Made by a program: the position numbers and the translations under genes
Notes under the pieces: model-generated
Told to the model about the DNA's origin: nothing
The model's database searches: none
What the model saw: the letters and a program-made list of their open reading frames with translations, nothing else
Shown: positions 10,820-22,369 of the stretch, one piece after another
Numbering within the stretch: position 1 is the first letter of the stretch
Layout: each line of letters starts with the position of its first letter
NCBI GenBank assembly: GCA_001695595.3
Contig: MBPM02000180.1
Span: 1-64,000, forward strand
DNA from: Plasmopara viticola
Taxonomy: Eukaryota > Oomycota > Peronosporomycetes > Peronosporales > Peronosporaceae
Direction: 5' to 3'
DNA length: 64,000 bases

Positions 10820-11724
10820 GTTTGAAAAGCCTATTTTACATTGCTCTGATTATATATTTAGATGTGGTTGTAGTGAGATCTTTTTTGCAGCAACTAAGAC
10901 TATATTAAATCTGGCTTACACAAATGGGATACAAATTAGAGTTATACGACACTACAATGTTTGCTACTAACAATTTATTGACCACACAAACACTATACTC
11001 TTTTCATAGTGGCGAACCGCACTATCGGCGAAATACGCTTTACTTTTTGTGCAGACAACCTTTTTATTACACTCAAATCCAGCAAGGTGCCAGTCTATCA
11101 AAACTTTTCGCTAAACTATACAAACCATACTACCTAAGTAAAACAGTAGGCTGAGAATCGAAGTGTTTTAGTCCGTTGAATAAGTCTGGTCGCTGTTGTT
11201 AGGTTAGTGCGTCTTAAACGTGTTGAGGTGTTGGTAGAGTGGCTAAATTAGCTGAATTTACACTGCCCTAATATTGCTTTCGCTCGAAAACTAAGCTTGA
11301 AAAAAATTATACAAGGACCATCTGTAAATTTGCGTATTTTGACAAATGTGATGTATAAAGACGATTGTTTGATTGTTGGTCTGCACTCCGAATGTCGTGC
11401 ACCCTTTTGATTGGCTGATATTATTTTAAATAACCCCCGACGCAATCTCTCTTTTTAATTCGCGGAGAGTCTGGTGCTTGATTTCTGCCAAACACGAAAT
11501 AACGCTTTGTACGACTGACAAAAATTTACTTTTGATACCCGACTGGCCAAAATAGTATTACGATCTACATGTCCTCTGAATGGTCAGCTGATTGAGAAGC
11601 TGCTCGACGAAGTTAAGCATATTTAGATAAGGCGCTTTGCTCGATACATTTTAAGCTGACAAATAACAATTGAAATCATGCTGATCTTAAAACAGAATAG
11701 CATTTAGTAACAAGTGGAGATATA
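10820..11724. other. 3' flank of copy 3, no gene supported
   Basis: Homologous to 2676-3604; only unsupported short frames. Confidence 0.55.
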
Positions 11725-12130
11725 TTTTTTCGAACATTAACACAAGTCGACTCGACTGTCGAAAAGTCTAGCTTGTTAAAATAGACTGGACGAGTGAAGA
11801 AGGCAGCTTTAAAGGCAGTGAATCTTTGAGCGCCGACACTTTTGATTGCTACTAATAATTGCCGTCGGAGAGACAATGAGACCAAATTGGTGAGTTTACG
11901 CGCTTTAGGCCATTGACGTGCGAAATAATTGCATTGGTCTGACGCTTTCACACCCGACTCCCACGCAAGGTGCCTTTATTTATTGACTTCTCCATTTGTC
12001 TCTGCTAAAACATGTTGCCTTGTCCAAACAAATATGCATGCTCCTGCTAGGCAATAAGTGCGCTGCATAATTTTTGAACTGCCGTCAATAACTACGCAGG
12101 ACTTTCCACCAGCTACTTCACTATCGAGGT
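11725..12130 (-). pseudogene. Ancient transporter relic, unit 3
   Basis: Same relic as in unit 1, nearly identical to it over the helix-7 stretch. Confidence 0.72.
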
Positions 12131-12169
12131 CTCTCACGCCGTAACTTCCACAAATAGAATGTCGACTAC

Positions 12170-13188
12170 CTTATTCTAAGATCTTAAATACGACCATAAG
12201 TCAATGTTTTACAAAGTTTATGTCGTTAATTTTATGATGGGAAGATGAACAGAGATGGGCAATAAGCTGCAAGATAGGGTGGATATGAGACAATTTCCAG
12301 CTTCATTTTACGCTCACCTTTACCTATTATTAAATTGACGGGTTTAGTCTTTGTATTGCTCGCACTAAATAATTCAACACCATTTGATCAATATTTAAGA
12401 CAACATTAATACTGGTATGACTCTTAATGCAGATCCGATTAGGTGTGTGTTGCTCATGCAGTAGATGTACTTCTTAAACTTTCACCAGTGTACGCATGAC
12501 AGTCTTTCACCATACATGTGACTGCGCTATTAAAAAGAGCCCATTTGCATACATCCACTCGCGAATTATGTGTACTTACGAGCAAACGATACACGTTTGA
12601 TTGATTAGCTAAGTGTCCGTCCATGCAGCTCTTTTTTTTCGACGAGGGAGATACTATGGAGACACGAATGAGACCAGCGCTTAAACAAGAGAGTAACAAA
12701 CGTAGAAAGATGCAAATCAGAGCGCTAGATTCCTAACGCAGGGACAAAAAAAGAGACGATTTGAAATCGCATGACGAATACCCGAAAGCTTGAGAGTAGT
12801 CTACAATTTGTCAATGGTTACGATTATTTCTAAAATGACAGCGGGTGCCACTGTGTACTAACGTATTTACTTTCCCGGCGAATTTTGTAGCAGTACTGTA
12901 ACGCATTTCAAATGCTGCGAACCCACTATGCGTATGATAGTACACTGTAGTATCGGATACCCGCTATTTAGCCGTAGGGTCGACCAGTGCATGCGATCAA
13001 ACCACGCGCCGTGACCACAGGTCAATATGTTATCCATGACCTGTGAGTTATCCATCACAGGTAAAATTTGTACTCTCAAGAGCATCTCCTGTGTAACACC
13101 TAAACGCAAATAATGTTGTTTGTTCTGCCTTAAGTCTATCCCAAACAAATATTGATCGGTCCTCTTTGGTGAAAGGATATTAGAATCA
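12170..13188. other. Upstream region of copy 4, no gene supported
   Basis: Promoter-bearing region homologous to the other units. Only short minus-strand frames with unit-specific ends occur. Confidence 0.6.
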
Positions 13189-13204
13189 CCTCATTTAACG
13201 TTTT
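13189..13204 (+). promoter_or_regulatory. Inr-like element of copy 4
   Basis: cctcatttaacgtttt, 77 bases before the intact gene's ATG. This is the most meaningful instance because the gene downstream is open. Confidence 0.58.
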
Positions 13205-13280
13205 GCTAAGAAAAGCATAGGCGTCAAAGCTACGTTTAGAAGAGTGGATCGATCGACTATCTAGAATTCTTGCAGTAACC

Positions 13281-14849
13281 ATGGATTTTTCCGCGTCGAT
13301 GGTCAGCAATAGCAGTGATTACTGCTGGGTAGCTCCAACGCCTTTGGCTATGACTGCAGTTGCTGACAACGAAACTGATTCCGTTAAACCAACGTGGAAG
13401 TTATACGCCAATGTTATCATAGCAGTGATCCAAGGCATTCAATTTGGATGGTCCACGTCACAAATGAACAATTCGATTTTCAATAATGAGGAGGACTGCA
13501 ATGCACGACCGATTGAGCCCGGTACGTGTCTCATGTTCCCCGGACACACCAAGACCCAATGGACTATCGCAGTCAGCGCGTGGATTGTTGGTGGGATGAT
13601 CGGTTCACTTTTGACTGGACGACTTTCGAACAAATTTGGACGAAAACCGACCATGATGGCCAATTGCCTTGTCATGATTGCTGGTGGTGTCATCCAGGCA
13701 ACATCCAGTACCATCACGACTTTCAGTGTTGGCCGTGTCTTTGCAGGCATCGCATCAGGCGGTTCAACAGCAGTAGTTCCTGGCTTCATTGGCGAGATTT
13801 GTCCACCACATCTTCGCAGCAAATTGGGTGTGTGCTTTCAGCTTTCTAACTGTCTCGGTCATTTCCTGGTAGCAATCATGTTCTTCTTCGCTAGCACGAG
13901 CACTGGTTGGAGGTATGTTGCTGGGTTTCCAATCGTGCTTGGGGTATTGTTCCTGGCATTGGCACCGTCTGTACTGGTGGAAAGTCCCGCGTGGTTGTTG
14001 ATGGTCGACCAACCCAAGGAAGCGGAAAACCAATTAGCGTGTCTCTTTGGTGAGGATAACGTGTATGCGGCCAAAGTTTGGATTGACCAGCAACAAGTAC
14101 ACGTTGAGTCTGGACGGGAAGGAACGACTAAGTTAGAGGACCACGGTATGTCAAGAATCGCACCAGCCCCTACTCAAGGTCAAGCCAGTACACTTTCGAG
14201 ACTGTTCACGTCGTTGCTTCCACAGATGCTAACGGCCATCGGTGTGGCTGGTGCTCTACAGTTCTCCGGTATCAATGCGGTCTTCTTTTACTCGTCCGGC
14301 ATCTTTAAGCAAGCGGGACTTTCGGACAGTCGAATTGGTGTAATGATAGTCAACTCTATCAATATGGTACCGACCTTGTTCAGTGGCTTTCTAGCCTCGC
14401 GATTTGGTAATCGCAAGCTTATTTTGTTCGGCCTCGCAGGCATGCTACTAAGTGCGCTTGGTATTACAGCGTCGCTAGTGACTCATATGTCCTCGCTTGC
14501 TATTCTGTTTGTTGCGCTCTACATGATTACATATGGTGCAAGTCTCGGACCACTGGTATGGGGGGTCATGGCGGATATGTTCCCCGACGACGCGCGAGCA
14601 GTAGGATGCTCCGTTTGCGTAGGCTGCAGCTGGTCGTGCAGTCTCATCATTGGATTAACGTATCCGTACATTGCTGCTGCCTTAGAAAACTATAGTTTCG
14701 TGCCATTCATGTACACGATTGCATTGTCATTTCTCTTCTTTTTCAGTGTCGTGCCCGATACGTATGGCAAGACCATTCAAGATATCCAAGACGAATTTGC
14801 TGCAAAAAGGATGAAAACCTTGGCCACAACCGATCGGGGTCAAAATTAG
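13281..14849 (+). CDS. MFS sugar porter (GLUT/HXT-like), copy 4, intact
   Basis: Intronless 522-residue protein of the sugar porter family of the major facilitator superfamily, expected to move a hexose or similar sugar across the plasma membrane. Twelve hydrophobic segments are visible at about 41-58, 95-113, 126-142, 151-170, 186-205, 210-232, 313-339, 351-371, 379-399, 405-428, 441-467 and 473-491, with a central cytoplasmic loop at 233-312. Family signatures: GRLSNKFGRKP at 113-123 (helix 2-3 loop), GR at 151-152, ExxPxxxR-like EICPPHLR at 172-179, VESPAWLL at 233-240 (PESPR-like), QFSGINAVFFY at 327-337 (helix 7 sugar-site motif, QQxSGxN family), GPLVWGVMADMFPDDAR at 423-439 and PDTYG at 492-496 (PETKG-like). 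The first ATG gives an N-terminal tail without signal peptide, typical of the family. Substrate and direction of transport cannot be read from sequence. Confidence 0.95.
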   Translation: MDFSASMVSNSSDYCWVAPTPLAMTAVADNETDSVKPTWKLYANVIIAVIQGIQFGWSTSQMNNSIFNNEEDCNARPIEPGTCLMFPGHTKTQWTIAVSAWIVGGMIGSLLTGRLSNKFGRKPTMMANCLVMIAGGVIQATSSTITTFSVGRVFAGIASGGSTAVVPGFIGEICPPHLRSKLGVCFQLSNCLGHFLVAIMFFFASTSTGWRYVAGFPIVLGVLFLALAPSVLVESPAWLLMVDQPKEAENQLACLFGEDNVYAAKVWIDQQQVHVESGREGTTKLEDHGMSRIAPAPTQGQASTLSRLFTSLLPQMLTAIGVAGALQFSGINAVFFYSSGIFKQAGLSDSRIGVMIVNSINMVPTLFSGFLASRFGNRKLILFGLAGMLLSALGITASLVTHMSSLAILFVALYMITYGASLGPLVWGVMADMFPDDARAVGCSVCVGCSWSCSLIIGLTYPYIAAALENYSFVPFMYTIALSFLFFFSVVPDTYGKTIQDIQDEFAAKRMKTLATTDRGQN

Positions 14850-15787
14850 ATCTCTTTGTTAAAATAAGTAAATAAGTTTGAAAAGCCTATTTTACATTGC
14901 TCTGATTATATATTTAGATGTGGTTGTAGTGAGATCTTTTTTGCAGCAACTAAGACTATATTAAATCTGGCTTACACAAATGGGATACAAATTAGAGTTA
15001 TACGACACTACAATGTTTGCTACTAACAATTTATTGACCACACAAACACTATACTCTTTTCATAGTGGCGAACCGCACTATCGGCGAAATACGCTTTACT
15101 TTTTGTGCAGACAACCTTTTTATTACACTCAAATCCAGCAAGGTGCCAGTCTATCAAAACTTTTCGCTAAACTATACAAACCATACTACCTAAGTAAAAC
15201 AGTAGGCTGAGAATCGAAGTGTTTTAGTCCGTTGAATAAGTCTGGTCGCTGTTGTTAGAGTTAGTGCGTCTTAAACGTGTTGAGGTGTTGGTAGAGTGGC
15301 TAAATTAGCTGAATTTACACTGCCCTAATATTGCTTTCGCTCGAAAACTAAGCTTGAAAAAATTATACAAGGACCATCTGTAAATTTGCGTATTTTAAAT
15401 GTTGACAAATGTGATGTATAAAGACGATTGTTTGATTGTTGGTCTGCACTCCGAATGTCGTGCACCCTTTTGATTGGCTGATATTATTTTAAATAACCCC
15501 CGACGCAATCTCTCTTTTTAATTCGCGGAGAGTCTGGTGCTTGATTTCTGCCAAACACGAAATAACGCTTTGTACGACTGACAAAAATTTACTTTTGATA
15601 CCCGACTGGCCAAAATAGTATTACGATCTACATGTCCTCTGAATGGTCAGCTGATTGAGAAGCTGCTCGACGAAGTTAAGCATATTTAGATAAGGCGCTT
15701 TGCTCGATACATTTTAAGCTGACAAATAACAATTGAAATCATGCTGATCTTAAAACAGAATAGCATTTAGTAACAAGTGGAGATATA
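14850..15787. other. 3' flank of copy 4, no gene supported
   Basis: Homologous to the other 3' flanks; AT-rich, no coding region supported. Confidence 0.55.
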
Positions 15788-16195
15788 TTTTTTCGAACAT
15801 TAACACAAGTCGACTCGACTGTCGAAAAGTCTAGCTTGTTAAAATAGACTGGACGAGTGAAGAAGGCAGCTTTAAAGGCAGTGAATCTTTGAGCGCCGAC
15901 ACTTTTGATTGCTACTAATAATTGCCGTCGGAGAGACAATGAGACCAAATTGGTGAGTTTACGCGCTTTAGGCCATTGACGTGCGAAATAATTGCATTGG
16001 TCTGACGCTTTCACACCCGACTCCCACGCAAGGTGCCTTTATTTATTGACTTCTCCATTTGTCTCTGCTAAACATGTTGCCTTGTCCAAACAAATATGCA
16101 TGCTCCTGCTAGGCAATAAGTGCGCTGCATAATTTTTGAACTGCCGTCAATAACTACGCAGGACTTTCCACCAGCTACTTCACTATCGAGGTCTC
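15788..16195 (-). pseudogene. Ancient transporter relic, unit 4
   Basis: Counterpart of the relics at 3605 and 11725, opposite in strand to copy 4 and ending just before the unit boundary. Confidence 0.72.
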
Positions 16196-16231
16196 TCACG
16201 CCGTAACTTCCACAAATAGAATGTCGACTAC

Positions 16232-17250
16232 CTTATTCTAAGATCTTAAATACGACCATAAGTCAATGTTTTACAAAGTTTATGTCGTTAATTTTATGAT
16301 GGGAAGATGAACAGAGATGGGCAATAAGCTGCAAGATAGGGTGGATATGAGACAATTTCCAGCTTCATTTTACGCTCACCTTTACCTATTATTAAATTGA
16401 CGGGTTTAGTCTTTGTATTGCTCGCACTAAATAATCAACACCATTTGATCAATATTTAAGACAACATTAATACTGGTATGACTCTTAATGCAGATCCGAT
16501 TAGGTGTGTGTTGCTCATGCAGTAGATGTACTTCTTAAACTTTCACCAGTGTACGCATGACAGTCTTTCACCATACATGTGACTGCGCTATTAAAAAGAG
16601 CCCATTTGCATACATCCACTCGCGAATTATGTGTACTTACGAGCAAACGATACACGTTTGATTGATTAGCTAAGTGTCCGTCCATGCAGCTCTTTTTTTT
16701 CGACGAGGGAGATACTATGGAAACACGAATGAGACCAGCGCTTAAACAAGAGAGTAACAAACGTAGAAAGATGCAAATCAGAGCGCTAGATTCCTAACGC
16801 AGGGACAAAAAAAGAGACGATTTGAAATCGCATGACGAATACCCGAAAGCTTGAGAGTAGTCTACAATTTGTCAATGGTTACGATTATTTCTAAAATGAC
16901 AGCGGGTGCCACTGTGTACTAACGTATTTACTTTCCCGGCGAATTTTGTAGCAGTACTGTAACGCATTTCAAATGCTGCGAACCCACTATGCGTATGATA
17001 GTACACTGTAGTATCGGATACCCGCTATTTAGCCGTAGGGTCGACCAGTGCATGCGATCAAACCACGCGCCGTGACCACAGGTCAATATGTTATCCATGA
17101 CCTGTGAGTTATCCATCACAGGTAAAATTTGTACTCTCAAGAGCATCTCCTGTGTAACACCTAAACCGCAAATAATGTTGTTTGTTCTGCCTTAAGTCTA
17201 TCCCAAACAAATATTGATCGGTCCTCTTTGGTGAAAGGATATTAGAATCA
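16232..17250. other. Upstream region of copy 5, no gene supported
   Basis: Homologous to the upstream regions of units 1-4 with few differences. Confidence 0.6.
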
Positions 17251-17266
17251 CCTCATTTAACGTTTT
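17251..17266 (+). promoter_or_regulatory. Inr-like element of copy 5
   Basis: cctcatttaacgtttt, 77 bases before the ATG at 17343 of an intact gene. Confidence 0.58.
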
Positions 17267-17342
17267 GCTAAGAAAAGCATAGGCGTCAAAGCTACGTTTA
17301 GAAGAGTGGATCGATCGACTATCTAGAATTCTTGCAGTAACC

Positions 17343-18911
17343 ATGGATTTTTCCGCGTCGATGGTCAGCAATAGCAGTGATTACTGCTGGGTAGCTCCAA
17401 CGCCTTTGGCTATGACTGCAGTTGCTGACAACGAAACTGATTCCGTTAAGCCAACGTGGAAGTTATACGCCAATGTTATCATAGCAGTGATCCAAGGCAT
17501 TCAATTTGGATGGTCCACGTCACAAATGAACAATTCGATTTTCAATAATGAGGAGGACTGCAATGCACGACCGATTGAGCCCGGTACGTGTCTCATGTTC
17601 CCCGGACACACCAAGACCCAATGGACTATCGCAGTCAGCGCGTGGATTGTTGGTGGGATGATCGGTTCACTTTTGACTGGACGACTTTCGAACAAATTTG
17701 GACGAAAACCGACCATGATGGCCAATTGCCTTGTCATGATTGCTGGTGGTGTCATCCAGGCAACATCCAGTACCATCACGACTTTTAGTGTTGGCCGTGT
17801 CTTTGCAGGCATCGCATCAGGTGGTTCAACAGCAGTAGTTCCTGGCTTCATTGGCGAGATTTGTCCACCACATCTTCGCAGCAAATTGGGTGTGTGCTTT
17901 CAGCTTTCTAACTGTCTCGGTCATTTCCTGGTAGCAATCATGTTCTTCTTCGCTAGCACGAGCACTGGTTGGAGGTATGTTGCTGGGTTTCCAATCGTGC
18001 TTGGGGTATTGTTCCTGGCATTGGCACCGTCTGTACTGGTGGAAAGTCCCGCGTGGTTGTTGATGGTCGACCAACCCAAGGAAGCGGAAAACCAATTAGC
18101 GTGTCTCTTTGGTGAGGATAACGTGTATGCGGCCAAAGTTTGGATTGATCAGCAACAAGTAGACGTTGAGTCTAGACGGGAAGGAACGACTAAGTTAGAG
18201 GACCACGGTATGTCAAGAATCGCACCAGCCCCTACTCAAGGTCAAGCCAGTACACTTTCGAGACTGTTCACGTCGTTGCTTCCACAGATGCTAACGGCCA
18301 TCGGTGTGGCTGGTGCTCTACAGTTCTCCGGTATCAATGCGGTCTTCTTTTACTCGTCCGGCATCTTTAAGCAAGCGGGACTTTCGGACAGTCGAATTGG
18401 TGTAATGATAGTCAACTCTATCAATATGGTACCGACCTTGTTCAGTGGCTTTCTAGCCTCGCGATTTGGTAATCGCAAGCTTATTTTGTTCGGCCTCGCA
18501 GGCATGCTACTAAGTGCGCTTGGTATTACAGCGTCACTAGTGACTCATATGTCCTCGCTTGCTATTCTGTTTGTTGCGCTCTACATGATTACATATGGTG
18601 CAAGTCTCGGACCACTGGTATGGGGGGTCATGGCGGATATGTTCCCCGACGACGCGCGAGCAGTAGGATGCTCCGTTTGCGTAGGCTGCAGCTGGTCGTG
18701 CAGTCTCATCATTGGATTAACGTATCCGTACATTGCTGCTGCCTTAGAAAACTATAGTTTCGTGCCATTCATGTACACGATTGCATTGTCATTTCTCTTC
18801 TTTTTCAGTGTCGTGCCCGATACGTATGGCAAGACCATTCAAGATATCCAAGACGAATTTGCTGCAAAAAGGATGAAAACCTTGGCCACAACCGATCACG
18901 GTCAAAATTAG
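17343..18911 (+). CDS. MFS sugar porter, copy 5, intact
   Basis: Open for 522 residues and nearly identical to copy 4. The visible protein differences are in the central cytoplasmic loop (VDVESRREG instead of VHVESGREG, about residues 273-281) and near the C-terminus (DHGQN instead of DRGQN). All helices and sugar-porter motifs listed for copy 4 are unchanged, so the same transport activity is expected. The loop variant is shared with copy 2 and, in part, with copies 6-10, marking a second sequence class. It is the last gene of the array and sits at the edge of the 25-kb repeat, in the position that copy 8 holds one repeat later. Confidence 0.95.
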   Translation: MDFSASMVSNSSDYCWVAPTPLAMTAVADNETDSVKPTWKLYANVIIAVIQGIQFGWSTSQMNNSIFNNEEDCNARPIEPGTCLMFPGHTKTQWTIAVSAWIVGGMIGSLLTGRLSNKFGRKPTMMANCLVMIAGGVIQATSSTITTFSVGRVFAGIASGGSTAVVPGFIGEICPPHLRSKLGVCFQLSNCLGHFLVAIMFFFASTSTGWRYVAGFPIVLGVLFLALAPSVLVESPAWLLMVDQPKEAENQLACLFGEDNVYAAKVWIDQQQVDVESRREGTTKLEDHGMSRIAPAPTQGQASTLSRLFTSLLPQMLTAIGVAGALQFSGINAVFFYSSGIFKQAGLSDSRIGVMIVNSINMVPTLFSGFLASRFGNRKLILFGLAGMLLSALGITASLVTHMSSLAILFVALYMITYGASLGPLVWGVMADMFPDDARAVGCSVCVGCSWSCSLIIGLTYPYIAAALENYSFVPFMYTIALSFLFFFSVVPDTYGKTIQDIQDEFAAKRMKTLATTDHGQN

Positions 18912-19854
18912 ATCTCTTTGTTAAAATAAGTAAATAAGTTTGAAAAGCCTATTTTACATTGCTCTGATTATATATTTAGATCTGGTTGTAGTGAGATCTT
19001 TTTTGCAGCAACTAAGACTATATTAAATCTGGCTTACACAAATGTGATACAAATTAGAGTTATACGACACTACAATGTTTGCTACTAACAATTTATTGAC
19101 CACACAAACACTATACTCTTTTCATAGTGGCGAACCGCACTGTCGGCGAAATACGCTTTATTTTTTGTGCAGACAACCTCTTTATTACACTCAAATCCAG
19201 CAAGGTGCCAGTCTATCAAAACTTTTCGCTAAACTATACAAACCATACTAGCTAAGTAAAACAGTAGGCTGAAAATCGAAGTGTGTTTGTCCGTTGAATA
19301 AGTCTGGTCGCTGTTGTTAGAATTAGTGCGTCTTAAACGTGTTAAGGTGTTGGTAGAGTGGTGAAATTAGCTGAATTTACACTGCCCTAATTTTGCTTTC
19401 GCTCGAAAACTAAGCTTGAAAAAAATTATACAAGGACCATCTGTAAATTTGCGTATTTTAAATGTTGACAAATGTGATGTATAAAGACGATTGTTTGATT
19501 GTTGGTCTGCACTCCGAATGTCGTGCACCCTTTTGATTGGCTGATATTATTTTAAATAACCCCCGACGCAATCTCTCTTTTTAATTCGCGGGGAGTCTGG
19601 TGCTTGCTTCCTGGCAAACACGAATCAACGCTTTGTACGACTGACAGAAATTTACTCATAATACCCGACTGGCCAAAATAGTATTACGATCTAAACGTTC
19701 TCTGAATGGTCAGCTGATTGAGAAGCTGCTCGACGAAGTTGATCATATTTAGATAAGGCGCTTTGCTCGATACATTTTGAGCTGACAAATAACAATCAAA
19801 TTCATGGTGATCTCAGATCAGAATAGCATTTAGTAACAAGTGGTAATATATTTT
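18912..19854. other. 3' flank of copy 5, no gene supported
   Basis: More diverged version of the array 3' flank. The conserved short frame of units 1-4 is abolished here because its start reads ATG TGA. Confidence 0.55.
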
Positions 19855-20749
19855 TCAACATTAATACAAGTCGACTCGACTGTCGGAAAGTCTAGCTTGT
19901 TAAAATAGACTGGACGAGTGAAGAAGGCAGCATTGAAGGCAGTGAATCTTTGGGTACCGACATTTTTGATTGCTACTAGTAATTGCCGTCGGAGAGACAA
20001 TGAGACCAAATTGGTAAGCTTACGCGCTTTAGGCCATTGACGTGCGAAATAATTACATTGGTTTGACGCTTCCACATCCGACTCCCACGCAAGTTGTCGT
20101 TTTTTATTGACTTCTCCATATCTTTGCTGGAAACACGTTGTCTTGTCCAAGCAGACATGCAAGCTCCTTTCACGCAATAAGTGCGCCGCATAGTTCTTGA
20201 ATTGTCATCATAATCACGCACGACTTTCCACCATGCCAAGGGTATACATAGAACCGCTCTGGGAAGAAGTACATAGAACCGCTCTGAGAAGTGACAATGC
20301 GGCAATTCACCGCCGATATTGGCAAAAAGAAAGCAATGGACACACTTAAATGACTCAGTGTAAAACGCATTCAGTGTTCAAGAGTGAAAAGTTGGTCGCT
20401 TCAGCCTGCCCCTAGACAATTAAAAGTATTTTTCTAGCCAGACTTTTTTTCGACGCGTCCAAACCCACCAATCTTCGACCGAGGATCCAAGAGCTACCTG
20501 CAACTGTCTACAAAGTCTTCATGTATCCAGAAAAAGAGGAACATACCGAGTACAAAAGGCATTGCGTTGCATTTCTCTTTTATCAAAGATAAATTTGTTC
20601 GATTGCGACGTGGACCGTCCGACCTGAAAATGCTGCAGTGCTACGACAAGAATGTTGGCGTAAAGCCCTAAACTTGCAAGAGATATTGTGTCTCGACCTG
20701 TCACAGCGAATGTCGGAGAGAACGTAGATGACATTGGCGTAACCTCCAT
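19855..20749 (-). pseudogene. Old transporter relic, N-terminus to helix 7
   Basis: Minus-strand remnant beginning at an ATG at 20749. The first part encodes LYANILVVALQHFQVGRSTS, matching helix 1 (LYANVIIAVIQGIQFGWSTS) of the intact protein, then a degraded match to GTCLMFPGHT. The helix 7 stretch (GAQRF-AAFF in place of GALQFSGINAVFF) lies at 19870-20000. Stops and frameshifts separate these parts. It is the fuller version of the small relics inside array units 1-4, so the array relics are truncated pieces of this one. Confidence 0.75.
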
Positions 20750-21419
20750 TCGATCACAAGTAAAAGGAAAATTGAGGCCGGTGCGACCTGATGACGCATG
20801 GCACCTCGACCGGGTTTCTCACTGTCATGGGGTTATTTTTCCAACTATCAATGTAGCTCAATCGTTCAACTATCCAATCGTTTTCAAGCACTTTCACGAG
20901 CAATTCATCAAGCATTTGCTCGGCTGATAACTCCTTGCGATACGCTAGCTACTAGTAATAGTTGTCTCCAGCTTTGCACTCACGTTTTTAGCACGGGACC
21001 AGAAGCACTGAAGTGTTCCGTATAACGCACAGCTTTTCAAAAGGTCTTGCATCGTGTCTAGAGTATCCAATATTTTCGCCTCGAATAAATCGAAAAGCGC
21101 TCATATCGTATGTCATAATTGATAATGCCAGGTCTATAGCTGTGAAGGCTCACTGTAGCTCATCGCACGCGTTTCCTTTCTTCAATGTTCGACATCGTCA
21201 GCGACTGCGTTATCGATGATGTCAAGGTGTTTTGCTTGTGGTCGACGTGTCAGTGGATTCGGTTGTTTTTTCTCAAGAGTCTAAATTGGTCGATTTTACT
21301 CCCTCAATTCGATGTAGTCATCTTTGCTGTTTTGTGTAGCGCTAGCACTTCGCTCGCACCGCCGAGTTTCGCATTCTAGTTTTTTTAAAGGGGGAACTAT
21401 TCTTTATACATTAGTATGA
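20750..21419. other. Spacer between two relics, no gene supported
   Basis: Contains overlapping short plus-strand frames that also occur at 46225-46864 with near identity. These regions lie between the 5' end of one relic and the 3' end of the next, so they are probably old intergenic sequence. A short direct repeat of the type cgctngcacttcgctcgcacc lies near 21341. Confidence 0.5.
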
Positions 21420-22330
21420 TTATAAAATTATAGGTAAATACCATGCACCTCATCAAGTCCGTCGGTTTCGCACCAAATTTGTCTAGGATATCTTGAATAG
21501 TCTTGCCATGCGTATCATGTACGACGGTCGTGTGCATGATTGGCACGAAACTTAAGTTTTTTTTAAGGCCGCGGCAATGTACGGATACATTAATAGAATC
21601 GTGAGACCATACAACTAACTGCAGCCAACGCATAATGAGCATCCCTTAGCTCGCACGTCGTCTGGAAACATGCCCGCCATGACTCGCCATGCAAGTTCCA
21701 AGCCTTGCACCTAATCTTCCCGTCAAGACTTGACGCCCTCTTGCTGCTGGGCAGAATATACGTTATTCTTACCAAAAACACGCGCTAATTGGTCTTCCGC
21801 TTCCTTGGATAATCGAATATTAACAATCGCGCGAGACTTTTTACCAGGACAGAGAGTGTAAATGACAGAAATTGTACTCCAAGCACAATTGTGAACCCAG
21901 AAATATACCTCCAAAATTCGTACTAGCAGAGAAAAACATAATCGCTACCAAGAAATGACCCAGGCAGCAAAAAATCCGGGAGCACACACACAATTTACTG
22001 CGAAGGTGTGGTGGACAAATATCGCCAATGAAGCCAAATATCGCTGCTGTGTTCCCACCTGCTGCGATGTCTGCAAAAACACGATCAACACTGAAAACTG
22101 TGGTGGTACTAAATGTAGCCTGGATATCACCGTTAGCGATTATGACAAGAAAATTGGTCATCATGGTCGGTTTTCGTCTAAACCTTTTTAAAAGGCGTCC
22201 CATCAAAAGTGAACCTATCATCGCACCAACATAGCACGCGCTGACTGTGATAGCCTTCTGAGTTTTGGCGTGTCCAGGAAACACGAGACACGTACCGCGC
22301 TTAATCAATCGTCTCTGCGAGATAATTACA
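21420..22330 (-). pseudogene. Old transporter relic with internal deletion (left of copia remnant)
   Basis: Read on the minus strand from 22330: GTCLVFPGHAKTQ, MIGSLLMGRLLKRFRRKPTMM and IGDICPPHLRSK correspond to residues 81-182 of copy 4, followed by helices 5-6. Near 21715-21725 the sequence jumps from the central loop (EGVKS) to the helix 10 region (gtgcaaggcttggaacttgcatgg), missing about 430 bases covering helices 7-9. It then continues through helices 11-12 to DTHGKTIQDI. It lacks the first 80 residues. The same deletion is present in three other relics (24060, 46865, 49385). Confidence 0.85.
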
Positions 22331-22369
22331 ATAAATGTAAATTTTGAACCGAGTCGCACTTACGCGGCG

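Larger units (their letters stand above)
8121..12169 (+). repeat. Tandem array unit 3 (about 4.05 kb)
   Basis: Third head-to-tail unit, collinear with unit 4 over its full length. A short loss near 8551-8566 of the upstream region (tgattgctgtccgtcc) distinguishes it. Confidence 0.95.
12170..16231 (+). repeat. Tandem array unit 4 (about 4.06 kb)
   Basis: Fourth unit, containing the best-preserved array gene. Confidence 0.95.
16232..20230 (+). repeat. Tandem array unit 5, diverging at its right end
   Basis: Collinear with units 1-4 through the gene. From about 19040 substitutions rise sharply (for example aatgtgatac for aatgggatac) and the relic at the right end continues into additional relic sequence instead of a new unit. 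This is the junction between the 4-kb array and the 25-kb repeat structure. Confidence 0.9.

Noticed and set aside
1..20230. CRISPR-like or satellite array
   Set aside because: The repeats are 4-kb gene-bearing units, not short spaced repeats.
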